NCBI GenBank assembly: GCA_040768445.1
Contig: JAXGMV010000001.1
Coordinates: 1,240,001 to 1,304,000, forward strand
Direction of reading: 5' to 3'
DNA: 64,000 nt
From: JAXGMV01 sp040768445
GTDB lineage: Bacteria; Chloroflexota; Anaerolineae; Anaerolineales; Anaerolineaceae
In this document: in pieces, positions 51,132 through 60,651 of the stretch
How positions within the stretch are numbered: the stretch's first letter is position 1
Layout of the letters: every line of letters starts with the position of its first letter
Made by a program: the position numbers and the translations under genes
The notes under the pieces: generated by a model
What the model was told of the DNA's origin: nothing
Databases searched by the model: none
What the model saw: the letters and a program-made list of their open reading frames with translations, nothing else

Positions 51132-51878
51132 ATGGACATACCCCGCATATTCACCATCACTGAAAGCGCTCACCGCATCCACAACCCGCTCAAGCCCGCA
51201 AAGCTCGCCGCTCTCGGCGCAGCGCTGTGCCTGGAAACCGGAGATAGCGTGCTCGACCTCGCCAGCGGATCGGGGGAGATGCTGTGCACCTGGGCATGTG
51301 ATCACGGCATCACCGGCACCGGCGTCGACATGAGCCTATTGTTCACCGAGCAGGCGAAACGCCGGGCTGAAGAACTCGGCGTTACGGAGCAGGTCCAGTT
51401 CATACACGGCGATGCTGCCGGCTATGTCGCTGAGGAGAATGTCAATGTGGCAGCCTGTGTGGGCGCTACCTGGATCGGTGGGGGAGTGGCCGGCACGGTC
51501 GGGCTGCTTACGAAGAGCCTGCGCCCTGGCGGGATCATCCTCATCGGTGAGCCCTACTGGCGGCAGTTACCTCCGACTGACGATGCTGCCAGGGAGTGTG
51601 AGGCCGTATCAATCGCTGACTTTCTTATCCTTCCAGAACTGCTCGCGTCATTCGACCGCCTGGGCTGTGACGTGGTTGAAATGATGCTGTCTGACCAGGA
51701 TGACTGGGACAGGTACGAGGCGGCCAAGTGGCTCACCATGCGCCGCTGGCTTGACGCCAACCCCGACGACGATTTTGCGATTGAGGTGCGTGCCAAACTA
51801 ACCTCGGAACCCGTGCGCTACGCTGCGTACACGCGTGAATACCTGGGCTGGGGTGTGTTTGCGCTTATTCCGAGGTAA
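51132..51878 (+). CDS. SAM-dependent methyltransferase
   Basis: This 248-aa class I methyltransferase has motif I VLDLASGSGEML (about residues 42-53), the acidic end of strand 2 in GVDMSLL, and a post-motif PGGIILIGEPYW. TAAGGAG is well placed before the ATG at 51132. The substrate is unknown; the pattern (small-molecule type, long C-terminal region with WRRWL-like WLTMRRWLD) does not match the rRNA or ubiquinone families. It is the last gene in the cassette-like series and is GC-rich. Confidence 0.88.
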   Translation: MDIPRIFTITESAHRIHNPLKPAKLAALGAALCLETGDSVLDLASGSGEMLCTWACDHGITGTGVDMSLLFTEQAKRRAEELGVTEQVQFIHGDAAGYVAEENVNVAACVGATWIGGGVAGTVGLLTKSLRPGGIILIGEPYWRQLPPTDDAARECEAVSIADFLILPELLASFDRLGCDVVEMMLSDQDDWDRYEAAKWLTMRRWLDANPDDDFAIEVRAKLTSEPVRYAAYTREYLGWGVFALIPR

Positions 51879-52009
51879 TGCGTCGGTGCAGCCGGCAGGA
51901 CAATTGTGCCCGGCAAGTTGATTTTTTTATGCCATAATTGTGTTATATCGCTACCATGTTATTTATTATTTAGCATCATCACCTATTGACAATTTCAGAG
52001 GAGGTAATA

Positions 52010-52339
52010 ATGGAATACCTACGTGTGGCTGGTACATCTGAACTCCCAGAGAACCAGATGATGATGGTGACCGTTGGCGGCAAGGAGGTTCTCCTGGCAA
52101 ATGTGGATGGATCCTACTATGCCATCTCTAACAAGTGCAGCCACCTTGGGGGCTCACTGGTAAAAGGTTCTCTGCAGGGAGGCGTTGTCACATGCCCGAG
52201 ACATGGCGCACAATTTGATATGAAGACCGGGCAGGCTGTTGAGAGTGCCAAACTCGGGTTCATAAAAATGGGCGTGAAGGATGTTGCCAGTTACCCGGTC
52301 AAGGTTGAGGGAACTGATATTCTCGTTGGGATAGACTGA
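52010..52339 (+). CDS. Rieske [2Fe-2S] protein (NirD/BphA3-like ferredoxin)
   Basis: The 109-aa protein has both cluster-binding motifs, CSHLGG (Cys43, His45) and CPRHG (Cys62, His65). The spacing matches soluble Rieske ferredoxins and nitrite reductase small subunits. It is an electron carrier for an oxygenase or reductase elsewhere, as none is nearby. AGAGGAGG precedes the ATG at 52010, which makes a start at 51986 unlikely. Confidence 0.92.
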   Translation: MEYLRVAGTSELPENQMMMVTVGGKEVLLANVDGSYYAISNKCSHLGGSLVKGSLQGGVVTCPRHGAQFDMKTGQAVESAKLGFIKMGVKDVASYPVKVEGTDILVGID

Positions 52340-52664
52340 CAAATAGCGGCATTTGCTTGTAACAATGCCTGCATATGCCGTCTGTACCCTAAAAGAGTAT
52401 CTCTGCCAGGGGCGGGTCATTTATGTGTCGATAAGTGCCGGCCGGCGATGCAGTGAAAAAATCAGGAAGCTCGGTTTAACGTCTTCCAGAGGCAAATTCA
52501 TCTTGTTACTATGTCACAATTTTTGGGGCTTACTGCGATTCTGGTGCATACAAACGGGATGGCAGAACGTTCAAGTGGGTTAAATTTTAGCTTTAGCACC
52601 AAGTTCTTTATTATGAGGTAAGTTTTTCAACCACATCAACACTGCAAAGGGTAGGAACAGATCC
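52340..52664. other. 325-base gap with no supported gene
   Basis: No promoter of good quality and no ribosome-site-supported frame is seen. A 76-codon open frame at 52353 has no coding character. Nothing else was found. Confidence 0.5.
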
Positions 52665-53288
52665 ATGGATAATCGTTGCGACAAAAACATTATGGCGGTA
52701 ACTCACAATCCAAAAATGAACAGGATAAATACGCGTGTTGTAATCCCTATCATCGTCACAGTATTATTGTTCACAATGGCCTGCACCATTAGCTATGAAG
52801 GAATAAATTTCGGTAGTGATCCAGACATCGAATTCATAGAGGATCAGACAGCAACGGCAGAACATGTACTTCAACCGATACCAGAACAGGTTGTTTCAAC
52901 CCCAGAGCCGGCTTACCAGCCTCACCAATCACAGGGTTCAGAAGCACAGGCAGAGAACGTTGAGACGAATGAATATGCGGTTTCTGCCACAAACTTTGAT
53001 TGTGTTTGTCAGGTGGATGGCAATGTTACAAAAAAATTGAGCGTCAAGGGTGACCAGCTGTTTATCGGTGAGGGTGAAGGAGCACAAGTTTACGATAAAA
53101 TTGGCGATAACACCTATAAAAGATCGTGGATGGGGTATTATATTTTGACGGTCGATGGCAAGGATACTGAGGTAGAAGAAGAACGATCCGTGGTGATCAT
53201 CCTCACTGACAACGGTTATGTTATGGAGCATTATCAAGGATCAAGCGCCTCACCCTGTTGTTTCCACACATTCACAAAAACAGACTAG
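52665..53288 (+). CDS. Lipoprotein of unknown function (207 aa)
   Basis: A longer N-terminal basic region (about 20 residues) precedes the membrane segment IIVTVLLFTMAC, a lipobox. A linker of about 65 acidic/Gln-rich residues and a compact C-terminal domain (about 105-205) follow. The domain has Cys pairs (FDCVCQVDG; SPCCFHTF), suggesting disulfides. GEGAQVYDKIGDNTYKRSWMGYYILTVDGK reads as a beta-rich fold. A weak AGGAACAG precedes the ATG; a Met inside the N-terminal region could also be used. Confidence 0.7.
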   Translation: MDNRCDKNIMAVTHNPKMNRINTRVVIPIIVTVLLFTMACTISYEGINFGSDPDIEFIEDQTATAEHVLQPIPEQVVSTPEPAYQPHQSQGSEAQAENVETNEYAVSATNFDCVCQVDGNVTKKLSVKGDQLFIGEGEGAQVYDKIGDNTYKRSWMGYYILTVDGKDTEVEEERSVVIILTDNGYVMEHYQGSSASPCCFHTFTKTD

Positions 53289-53378
53289 CGAACATACAAT
53301 TTTATTGTGTGTTTACTTTGGGTTAAAACGGACTAAAATGAAAGTACAGGCAGTTACCGTCTTAGATGAGAGGATGCT

Positions 53379-54099
53379 ATGAAACAGAAACCTTCTGGTC
53401 AACTTCCGGCTCGAAAAATTTCCCCCAGGCAGTGGGCGAGGATGATTTTTGTCTACCTGCTGATACCGCTGGTTCTGTTCCTGTGCGCCGGCGATTTCCG
53501 CTGGTGGCAGGCGTGGGCCTTTTCTGCGCTGATCTTCAGCGCTGGTATCGGCGGGCGTGTGTTGGCTGAGCAGCGGCACCCGGGCTTGATGGATGAACGT
53601 ATCAGCCAGGCTGGCGCTGAGAATGTGAAAGCCTGGGATAAAGTGCTATCACCGTTGATGTCAGTGAGCATCGGTTTTCCACCGGTTATCGTGGCAGGGC
53701 TGGATCACCGTTTCGGCTGGTCGCCTGAATTTCCAATGTGGCTGGTAGTGATCGGTTTATATTTTGATTGCAGTTGGTTACGCATTTGGCGTCTGGGCGC
53801 TGGCGGAGAACAGCTTCTTCTCCGGCGTGGTACGTATACAGGATGAACGCGGGCACGCAGTGTGTGACAGCGGACCATACCGCATTGTGCGGCATCCGGG
53901 TTATGCCGGCAATCTACTGGCGCTGCCGGGCATTGCGCTGGCCCTGGGCTCTGTTTGGACGTTCATTCCAGCTGTTATTGCACTGATCATCACAGCACTC
54001 CGAACTGCGCTGGAAGACCGAACCCTGCAGGAGGAACTGCCGGGCTACCGCGCCTATGCCGGGCGGGTGCGTTACCGGTTATTCCCCGGGATTTACTAA
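53379..54099 (+). pseudogene. Isoprenylcysteine methyltransferase-family protein, frameshifted
   Basis: The first frame gives two to three helices (VYLLIPLVLFLCAG, VLAEQRHPGLMDER) up to about 53761. The frame then shifts at the TTTT run 53762-53765. The second frame continues with IAVGYAFGVWALAENSFFSG and the SAM/lipid methyltransferase signature GPYRIVRHPGYAGNLL, to a stop at 54099. One extra T in the run restores a single ~240-aa ICMT/PEMT-like protein. It could be a recent mutation, a sequencing error in a homopolymer, or programmed slippage. GAGG lies before the ATG. Confidence 0.78.
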
Positions 54100-54231
54100 A
54101 ATCTCCTGACGTTCCGATGCCAGATACCTTGAATGGCGGCTGGTATTGCATTAGCCAGTAAACGATTTCTCAATACATTTCAATGTATGATTAAGTGTGT
54201 ACAAAGATAATTAGAAATGATAGAAGATTAA

Positions 54232-54423
54232 ATGTCCATTCTAATGATCATGCCCGATGAAGAGAGCTCCGAGGAGGAGCCTGAGAAGTTCTTCAATGCT
54301 GACAGGGAACCCGGTCAGGCGCCGGCGCCGCGCGGCTGCTTTGGCGCATTGAGTGTCCTTCTGGTGATTATTTTGCTCGGTTTGGTGGAGATTCTTCATG
54401 GACACAAAACTGATCATCGTTGA
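54232..54423 (+). CDS. Small single-span protein (63 aa), uncertain
   Basis: An acidic N-terminus (MPDEESSEEEPEKF) is followed by one hydrophobic segment (LSVLLVIILLGLVEIL, about 40-55). It overlaps the next gene by 26 bases, so it might couple translation. The ribosome site is weak and the family unknown. Confidence 0.4.
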   Translation: MSILMIMPDEESSEEEPEKFFNADREPGQAPAPRGCFGALSVLLVIILLGLVEILHGHKTDHR

Positions 54424-55372
54424 TGGACACTGTTCAGTGGGTAAATCCACCACTTCAAAAAGGGTTTTCCAGCAGATCAACCTGCATCAACCCGCTTACT
54501 GGCTGCACGAGGAGTGTGAAAATCACCCCATCCGGCAGGATGAGTTCACCTTTGGCAGGCTGGATACCCCTGAAGGGATGGAATTGAACCGGGCCGGCAT
54601 GCTGGCCAAATGGACGGCTTTTAGGGACGCCATTCTGGCCTCTGGTAAAACTTGCATCACCGAGGGCTGCCTGCTGCATGCCTACGACCGCTATTTCATT
54701 CACAGCCTGTGGGATGAAAATGAGATCTTCCGTTACTATTCGCAGGTGATAGGGATCATTGCAGACCTGAACCCCCTGATCGTCTTTCTCCACCGACCTG
54801 ACCTGCGCAAAAGCCTGGAGAGTGCCTTCACTGCACGCGGGGATTGGTGGCGGGTGCTGATGCTCACAAGGGACGACCGGCACGTGTATTTCAAGTCGCA
54901 TACCTATACCGATGAGAACAGCATGTTTGACACCATCGCCTTTGAGCAGGACATGATGCATGCAATTTTTGACCGCCTGCAGTGTCAGAAGCTCAAAATT
55001 GACACCAGTGCCGGCCAGTGGGACGTTGTTGTGGGGCAAATACTCTCCCCGCTTGGTTTGACGTATCAGCCAGCCGCACCGCACCCGTGTGACCTGGCGC
55101 AGTACACCGGCACTTACCGCTTGCAGGATGGCAGTGACGATGAGGATTGGATCATCCGCCATGACGGGGTGAATCGCTGCCTGTACACGACCCTGTTCTG
55201 GCCGTATATGGCGATGCAGTGCGTGGCGAAGGATGTGTTTGAGTTGATCTCGTTCCCGGCGGAGATGCGCTTTCAGCGTACTGGGGCCGGCATGACGTTC
55301 AGCGTGCATGGCAATTACGACTGGGGGTACAACGACCGGGTACTGATCCGTGTGGCAGGTGCGCCTGCATGA
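54398..55372 (+). CDS. P-loop kinase-like protein with a C-terminal beta domain
   Basis: The 324-aa protein starts with Walker A DGHCSVGKST (residues 9-18). Its N-terminal 210 residues resemble nucleoside or thymidylate kinase-like P-loop enzymes (EECENHP, CITEGCLLHAYDRYF, VFLHRPDL). The C-terminal 100 residues (QYTGTYRLQDG to the end) form a beta-rich domain like that found after serine beta-lactamase domains (DUF3471-type). I do not know this combination; the substrate may be a nucleoside or a small drug. GGAG precedes the ATG. Confidence 0.75.
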   Translation: MDTKLIIVDGHCSVGKSTTSKRVFQQINLHQPAYWLHEECENHPIRQDEFTFGRLDTPEGMELNRAGMLAKWTAFRDAILASGKTCITEGCLLHAYDRYFIHSLWDENEIFRYYSQVIGIIADLNPLIVFLHRPDLRKSLESAFTARGDWWRVLMLTRDDRHVYFKSHTYTDENSMFDTIAFEQDMMHAIFDRLQCQKLKIDTSAGQWDVVVGQILSPLGLTYQPAAPHPCDLAQYTGTYRLQDGSDDEDWIIRHDGVNRCLYTTLFWPYMAMQCVAKDVFELISFPAEMRFQRTGAGMTFSVHGNYDWGYNDRVLIRVAGAPA

Positions 55373-55642
55373 ATTGGCAGGCTGTTTTGTGTTTGCCTGT
55401 TGGTGAAGCGGGTCTATAATGGTTGGTAGTGGGTGGAAATTACCACCAATACCAGTGAAAATCAACTGAATATCATATTATTGGTTCTTTATAACGGGCT
55501 GCTGTTGCAGGTTAAGTGTCAACATTACTGCCAGTTTCCCAGCAGAAAGGCTGTATCAAATGCACAGGTTTCCCTTTGGATCACCCCTGCTGACTTTGAA
55601 GCAGGCACAAATATTTAAATTGCTGATAAAGAAGAGGAGAAT

Positions 55643-56713
55643 ATGAAGATAGAAATTGGCGAATCTTTGGTTTATTCATGGTTGCGACATATAAAGAAAT
55701 GTCAAATTGCCCAAATGAATTGGAAACCTTCGACCGAATGGGGAGAAAAGAAGAACGATTATTCATCTTTACAACAAGAAATCTCTCAAGAATTTACCCA
55801 ATATGATATTTTTAAGAAAAATAGTAACATGAATCAGTTTTTCAAACAGGCTGAGATTGATGTGGTTGGTATTGCACAACAAAGCAATGAGACCACCATT
55901 TATATGGCGGATGTGGCATTTCATGAATTCGGATTAAATTATGGTTCAAAGAATGAAACCATTGCTCGAGTTCTTAAGAAATACATTCGTTCATATTTAA
56001 TCTATCGTACCTATTTCAGCGGAATTCCTAATGGGATTATCTTATTTATTACCCCAAAAATGAGTTACGACACCATTTATTTACCACTAAAGGACGCTAT
56101 TGAAAGATTGATTAGGATCTTCCAGAGTAATGATCAGTATCCTGATTTTAAATTGTTAGCAAACGAAGAATTTAATCATGAAGTTCTTTCTCCTGTGATT
56201 AAGCTGAGTCAAAATGTTAAAGACACAAATGAATTATTCCTCCGTAGCGCACAATTATGGACTTTATTTGTAACTAAACCTGTAACATCAAAGAACAAGA
56301 TTATGTCAACACAAAACGAAACAAACCAACATACAACGAACAAAACAGTTTCCAATATAAACAATACTGTGACCATAAATAATCAGCAGGATTCTAAAAT
56401 GTTAAGTGAGGTAAATACTGGAGATGAAATGAATGACACACAACTAAAAAGAGCTATTCAGTCAATTGGTAAAGGCTGTTTTGTTAAGTATTATGAACAG
56501 TTTAGTGATATGCGACAATCAAAAGAAGATCTAATTGACTTATTAATGAAAAATGAAGGTTACAAAGAATCAGCATGTTCTACAAGAGTGACTAATTCCA
56601 GAAGAATAATAAAATCAGGCCGAGCGAAAGATGTTCTAATAGAAATTACTCAGTCGGAAAAACTAGATGATGATGTAAAAACTCAAGCCAGGAAATTATT
56701 GCGCGAGTTTTAA
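55643..56713 (+). CDS. AT-rich gene for a putative nuclease-like protein (356 aa)
   Basis: No exact family is recognised. The N-terminal domain (1-210) has conserved-looking blocks GESLVYSWLRHIKKC, FFKQAEIDVVGI (Glu71, Asp73), YMADVAFHEFGLNYG (Asp90, His94, Glu95) and LKKYIRS (Lys112-113). These acidic and basic residues could form a PD-(D/E)XK-like site, but the fit is loose. A low-complexity Asn/Thr linker (about 222-255) separates a C-terminal helical domain (265-356: AIQSIGKGCFVKYYEQFSDM, STRVTNSRRIIKSG). GAGGAGA precedes the ATG. Base composition is far more AT-rich than neighbours, so it was acquired recently. The HEPN-like gene follows 83 bases later. Confidence 0.65.
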   Translation: MKIEIGESLVYSWLRHIKKCQIAQMNWKPSTEWGEKKNDYSSLQQEISQEFTQYDIFKKNSNMNQFFKQAEIDVVGIAQQSNETTIYMADVAFHEFGLNYGSKNETIARVLKKYIRSYLIYRTYFSGIPNGIILFITPKMSYDTIYLPLKDAIERLIRIFQSNDQYPDFKLLANEEFNHEVLSPVIKLSQNVKDTNELFLRSAQLWTLFVTKPVTSKNKIMSTQNETNQHTTNKTVSNINNTVTINNQQDSKMLSEVNTGDEMNDTQLKRAIQSIGKGCFVKYYEQFSDMRQSKEDLIDLLMKNEGYKESACSTRVTNSRRIIKSGRAKDVLIEITQSEKLDDDVKTQARKLLREF

Positions 56714-56796
56714 TTTATATTAAATGTTCTATTTCTATGAACATGGGTTTGTTTTTAACGATATTTATGGCTTAAATGTAAATTTAACTTAGCTTA

Positions 56797-57429
56797 ATGG
56801 AGACATCAGCCGTTAATAAGTTAGATTTCGTCACTTCTATTGTCGATATAGAGAAAACAATCAAAATGAATTACTTAATTTGTAAGAATTGTAGGCAAAT
56901 AGAACCTGCCTCCGAATGGCTTTTCAAGCAAGGTAATTATGTTTGTAAACATTGTCACAAGGGTAATTACTATGAAATTTGGCCTAGTCCAGATATCAGA
57001 GAACTTTTTAACACAATCACAAGGTATAAAGAATTTGAATCAGTAGAATATGGATTGGTAGCAAGTGTATTTATTTCTGCAGCATTAGAATTACTGCTTG
57101 AACGCTTGCTATTTAAAATGGCACTCGAGGACATGTCTTATGATGAAGTGGGGCACTTGATTGAATATTTATTAGATTCGAATCAAGGTAGAACAAAGCG
57201 TATCCAACTATATAAACAATTAGGTCACGCTTCTCTTGAAAAAGAATCCAGCGAAGTAGGATATAAATTATTTTATACTCATTGGCAAAAGATTTCGGAT
57301 GTTCGGAATAAAAGTGTTCATGGCGATTTGAATGTAGCTAAAAAATTAACACCTACCCTTGTTGAGACGACCATATCTGAAAGCCTTGCTGTTTTTTCCA
57401 GACTGCATAACAAATATAATATTGAATGA
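56797..57429 (+). CDS. Zinc-ribbon protein with HEPN-like RNase motif (210 aa)
   Basis: The N-terminal part has a zinc ribbon with CKNC (29, 32) and CKHC (50, 53). The rest is all-helical with VFISAALELLLERLLFKMAL and the terminal motif RNKSVHG, in which Arg170 and His175 fit the Rx4H pair of HEPN RNases. HEPN proteins are common toxins in defence systems. It is AT-rich like the gene upstream and forms a plausible two-gene unit with it. There is no ribosome site before the ATG; a later Met at residue 24 would also include the zinc ribbon. Confidence 0.65.
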   Translation: METSAVNKLDFVTSIVDIEKTIKMNYLICKNCRQIEPASEWLFKQGNYVCKHCHKGNYYEIWPSPDIRELFNTITRYKEFESVEYGLVASVFISAALELLLERLLFKMALEDMSYDEVGHLIEYLLDSNQGRTKRIQLYKQLGHASLEKESSEVGYKLFYTHWQKISDVRNKSVHGDLNVAKKLTPTLVETTISESLAVFSRLHNKYNIE

Positions 57430-57730
57430 ACCCGTTTTGAAGTAGCAATAAATACTTAGATTAAACCTTGTATTTAGCATACCCGGGATGTGGGAAAAAT
57501 ATAAATGGCAAGCCTGAAGTAATGCAAATCCATATAATGATTATTAAAATCTAATCTGGTAATCTATAATTTTCTCAATCAGTGACCCATAAACCACTCA
57601 TTTAAACACTTATTACATCTTGAACCCTTATCTATTAGTTGCATATATTTTTGTCTTTATCATTCCACGTCCAACATACATACAAAACTGGTAATCTTAA
57701 TTCACTGGCGTAAGAAAGTAGCAATCAACA
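57430..57730. other. 301-base AT-rich gap with no gene
   Basis: AT-rich sequence after the HEPN-like gene. I see no gene, terminator or clear repeat in it. Confidence 0.5.
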
Positions 57731-57874
57731 ATGAAACGCATCTACACCCCCACCACCTCAGTCGATGACTGGCGCAAGTGCCTGGCACAGCCAGAAACTC
57801 AATGGCGTGTAGGCTATTCTGCCAAGGAACTTGCCGAGTGGCAGGAGTACTGCCTGAGCTGTACGGCCGCTTGA
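57731..57874 (+). pseudogene. Truncated N-terminal fragment of a conserved protein
   Basis: The 47 codons read MKRIYTPTTSVDDWRKCLAQ then QWRVGYSAKELAEWQE. This is an N-terminal pattern I associate with a family of accessory proteins beginning (M)RRI-AP-PxSW-LLADPxxHWRxGYSAxxLA. The frame stops early. A +1 shift near codon 40 would give a few further matching residues (LPELYGR). The rest of the gene is missing. The GC content is higher than the AT-rich island to its left, so it marks the other side of the island's junction. Confidence 0.5.
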
Positions 57875-57963
57875 CCCAGGATTGAGGCATCAGCAAGGAC
57901 GGTTTATCCCAAAAAATCTAAAACCTTCTTGACGTCTGCGTTTCTGCCGGATATGATGCAGGT

Positions 57964-59736
57964 ATGAATAACAACAACACTGACAGCGAATTCTCGCCCG
58001 AACAAGATCAAGACCTGCTGCAAACCCTACAGGCGCTGACCGAGGAGATCAAACAGCAGCGCGCCACTGCCGAAAGCCTGCGCGACATCATCCGCATGAT
58101 CAACTCCAACATGCCGCTGGAGGAATTTCTCCAGCACGCGGTCAAGCTGGCAGCATAGCGGCTGGGTGCCGGCGCGTGCGTGCTGCATCACCTTGACGTT
58201 GACAATCAGATCATCAGCCAGGCGGCGAGTTACGGCACAGAGGGTATTTTTGATAGAAGAACCCCTCAGCCGTTTTCGATGCTCAAGGTTATGGGCGCTG
58301 AAGGCTATGTGGAGGCGATGCTGGCAGGTGAGCCAAATTACGGCAACTACCCGCCGTTGCCAGAGCGGTTGGATGAACTGCTGCGTGATTCAACCATCCC
58401 TGAAGAGATCAAGCGCGATCGCCTCGCCCTGCGAAGGCGGTATGCCGGCTCGTTTGCCGTACCCATCTTCATCCAGGCTAAACTCTATGGCGCCATGCTG
58501 TTTTATTACAACGAGCCGCAGGATTTTCTGGACGACCAGATTCAACTGGGGATGGCATTTGCCGAGCAGGTGGCGGTGGCGCTTGAGAATGCCCGCCTGT
58601 TGGGGGAGACCGAGCAGCGCCGCAGTGTTGCCGAAAGCCTGCGTGAGACGCTTTCGGTGTTGAACACGGCGCGCCCGTTGGAGGAAATTCTGCAGTATAT
58701 CGTGGCACAGGCACGCGAGCTGCTGCACGCCGGGGCTGCCGCTATCCACAAGCTTGATCATGAAACAGGGGCGCTCTCACTGCAGGCGTCTGTAGGGTTT
58801 TCAGCTGACTTGGCCGGAGGTACAAATCAACCTGTAGGACATGACATCCTGGGTCAGGCGGTGGCCGGGCGCAAGCCGGTGGTGGTGAAGGATACCAGGC
58901 GTGCTTTTCAAAATGAGAGCGGTTCTTCTGGCGGCAAGACATATTCCGATAACTATGGGGCGGTACTTGCGGTGCCGATGCAGGTGCAGGGCGATATTTA
59001 CGGCGGGCTGGTGCTGTATTACCCGGCGCCGCGCAATATTCAACCCGATGAGGTGAACCTGGCAGTGACCTTTGCCAACCAGGCATCCCTGGCGATTGAG
59101 AATGCCCTCCTGCGGGCACAGGCAGCCGAAGGCGCCGCGCTGGCAGAGCGCAGCCGGCTGGCGCGCGATCTGCACGATGCGGTGTCACAAACCCTGTTTT
59201 CAGCCAACCTGATTGCAGAAGTGCTGCCGAAGCTGTGGGAGCGCAGCCCGGAAACAGCCGCACAAAAACTGGATGAGCTCAGTCTGCTGACGCGCGGGGC
59301 GCTCTCTGAGATGCGCACAATGCTGCTTGAACTGCGCCCGGGTACGCTGGCAGATATGGACCTGTCTGACCTGGTCAGGCACCTGGCTAACGCCTTTACC
59401 GGGCGTTCACGGCTGCAGGTGGACCTGATGGTTGAAGGCCAGGCGGACCTGCCCGCTGAAGTCAAGACCGTTTTTTACCGTGTGGCGCAGGAAGCGCTCA
59501 ACAACATCGCCAAACATGCCGCCGCATCACAGGTCGCGGTCAGGCTGGAAATGGATGAGATATCAGCCAGCCTGCAGGTGTGCGATGACGGACGCGGGTT
59601 CGACCCGCACAAGGTCAGGTCAGTGAGCATGGGATTGGTGATCATGCAGGAACGCGCCGAGTCCATTGGAGCGAGACTGGAAATCAAAAGCAGTCCTGGA
59701 GAAGGAACAGTTGTTTCACTGACGTGGCACAGGTGA
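57964..59736 (+). pseudogene. GAF-GAF sensor histidine kinase interrupted by an in-frame TAG
   Basis: Codons from 57964 and the frame ending at 59736 are the same frame, with a single TAG at 58156-58158 (codon 65). Without it, a 590-codon kinase results: a coiled-coil start, GAF 1 (about 72-215, starting KLAA stop RLGAGACVLHHLD), GAF 2 (about 225-385), HisKA_3 with the phospho-His in ARDLHDAVSQTL (His404), and HATPase_c (NNIAKHA, DDGRGFDP). The kinase is NarL/LiaS-type. The downstream part could start at a GTG (58180), giving a protein without the first helix. It may be a dead or truncated sensor; the paired regulator follows. Confidence 0.85.
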
Positions 59737-59821
59737 TTTTTCTACCACGTCATCTGTCGTTTAATGCAGTTCACAGGCAGTATAAAAGCTATTTGCTCAT
59801 ATTAAATCGGAGAGAATGATG

Positions 59822-60460
59822 ATGGAGAATAAGATCCGGGTGATGCTGGTGGATGACCATGCGGTGGTGCGAAGCGGCCTGGCGACGTTTTTGATGACCT
59901 GTGACGACATGGAGCTGGTTGGTGAAGCTGAAAATGCTGAGCAAGCCCTGGTACGCTGCCCGCCGGCGAAGCCGGATGTGGTACTGATGGATTTGGTGAT
60001 GCCCGGCATGGACGGTGCCTCAGCGACCCGCCTGCTGCGTGAGCGCTGCCCCGAGATACAGGTAATTGTGCTCACCAGTTTCAAAGAGGAGGAACTTGTG
60101 CAGGGCGCTCTGCAGGCAGGGGCAATTGGCTACCTGTTGAAGGATGTAACTGCTCAGGAGCTGGCGAATGCCATCCGTGCTGCCTCAATTTGCAAGCCAA
60201 CGCTGGCGCCGGAAGCTGCCCGGGTGCTGATTGAAGCAACCCGCCACCCCGGTGGAAAAATTGGTTTTGACCTGACCGAGCGCGAGCGCGAGGTGCTGGG
60301 CTTGATGGTGGAGGGGCTGAACAATAGCCAGATTGCTAAACGCCTGTTTGTGAGTATCTCAACAGCTAAGTTCCATGTCAGCAGTGTGCTGTCAAAATTG
60401 GGCGCTGCCAGCCGCACCGAAGCTGTGGCAATTGCCCTGCAGAACAAGCTGGTGAAGTAG
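59822..60460 (+). CDS. NarL/LuxR-family response regulator
   Basis: The 212-aa protein has a receiver domain (1-125, Asp11-Asp12, phospho-acceptor Asp57 in LMDLVMPGMDG, conserved Thr in VLTSFKEEE). A LuxR-type HTH follows (about 145-210, LTEREREVLGLMVEGLNNSQIAKRL). It lies 85 bases after the kinase stop and is the likely cognate regulator. Three ATGs are in a row; the last (59822) has the best spacing from CGGAGAG. Confidence 0.95.
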   Translation: MENKIRVMLVDDHAVVRSGLATFLMTCDDMELVGEAENAEQALVRCPPAKPDVVLMDLVMPGMDGASATRLLRERCPEIQVIVLTSFKEEELVQGALQAGAIGYLLKDVTAQELANAIRAASICKPTLAPEAARVLIEATRHPGGKIGFDLTEREREVLGLMVEGLNNSQIAKRLFVSISTAKFHVSSVLSKLGAASRTEAVAIALQNKLVK

Positions 60461-60651
60461 GTGTACTCCTGTACCCCTCATAATCTACTATCCTGACCTG
60501 TCCAACTGGCCAGGTAGAAATCTCCCCTATCCGCTGATGCGGCCAGGGAGATTTGTTTTTAAGATGGAACCATTATGCAGCCGCTTTCAATGGATCTCAT
60601 GATTTTTCACCATCGCTGAACAGCGCAGACTGTACATTAAAGGAGGATTTT

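Noticed and set aside
43800..52000. Integron integrase, transposase or phage gene that would explain the cassette-like region
   Set aside because: I looked for tyrosine-recombinase and DDE motifs in all translated genes of the region and saw none.
52353..52583. 76-codon open frame after the Rieske gene
   Set aside because: No ribosome site, unusual composition rich in Cys, Trp and basic residues, no family.
54455..55465. 336-codon minus-strand open frame
   Set aside because: It is antisense to the P-loop kinase-like gene, which has Walker A and a ribosome site.
58156..58158. TAG as a pyrrolysine or selenocysteine codon
   Set aside because: Selenocysteine uses TGA, and no Pyl gene or insertion element is visible; a mutation or error is simpler.
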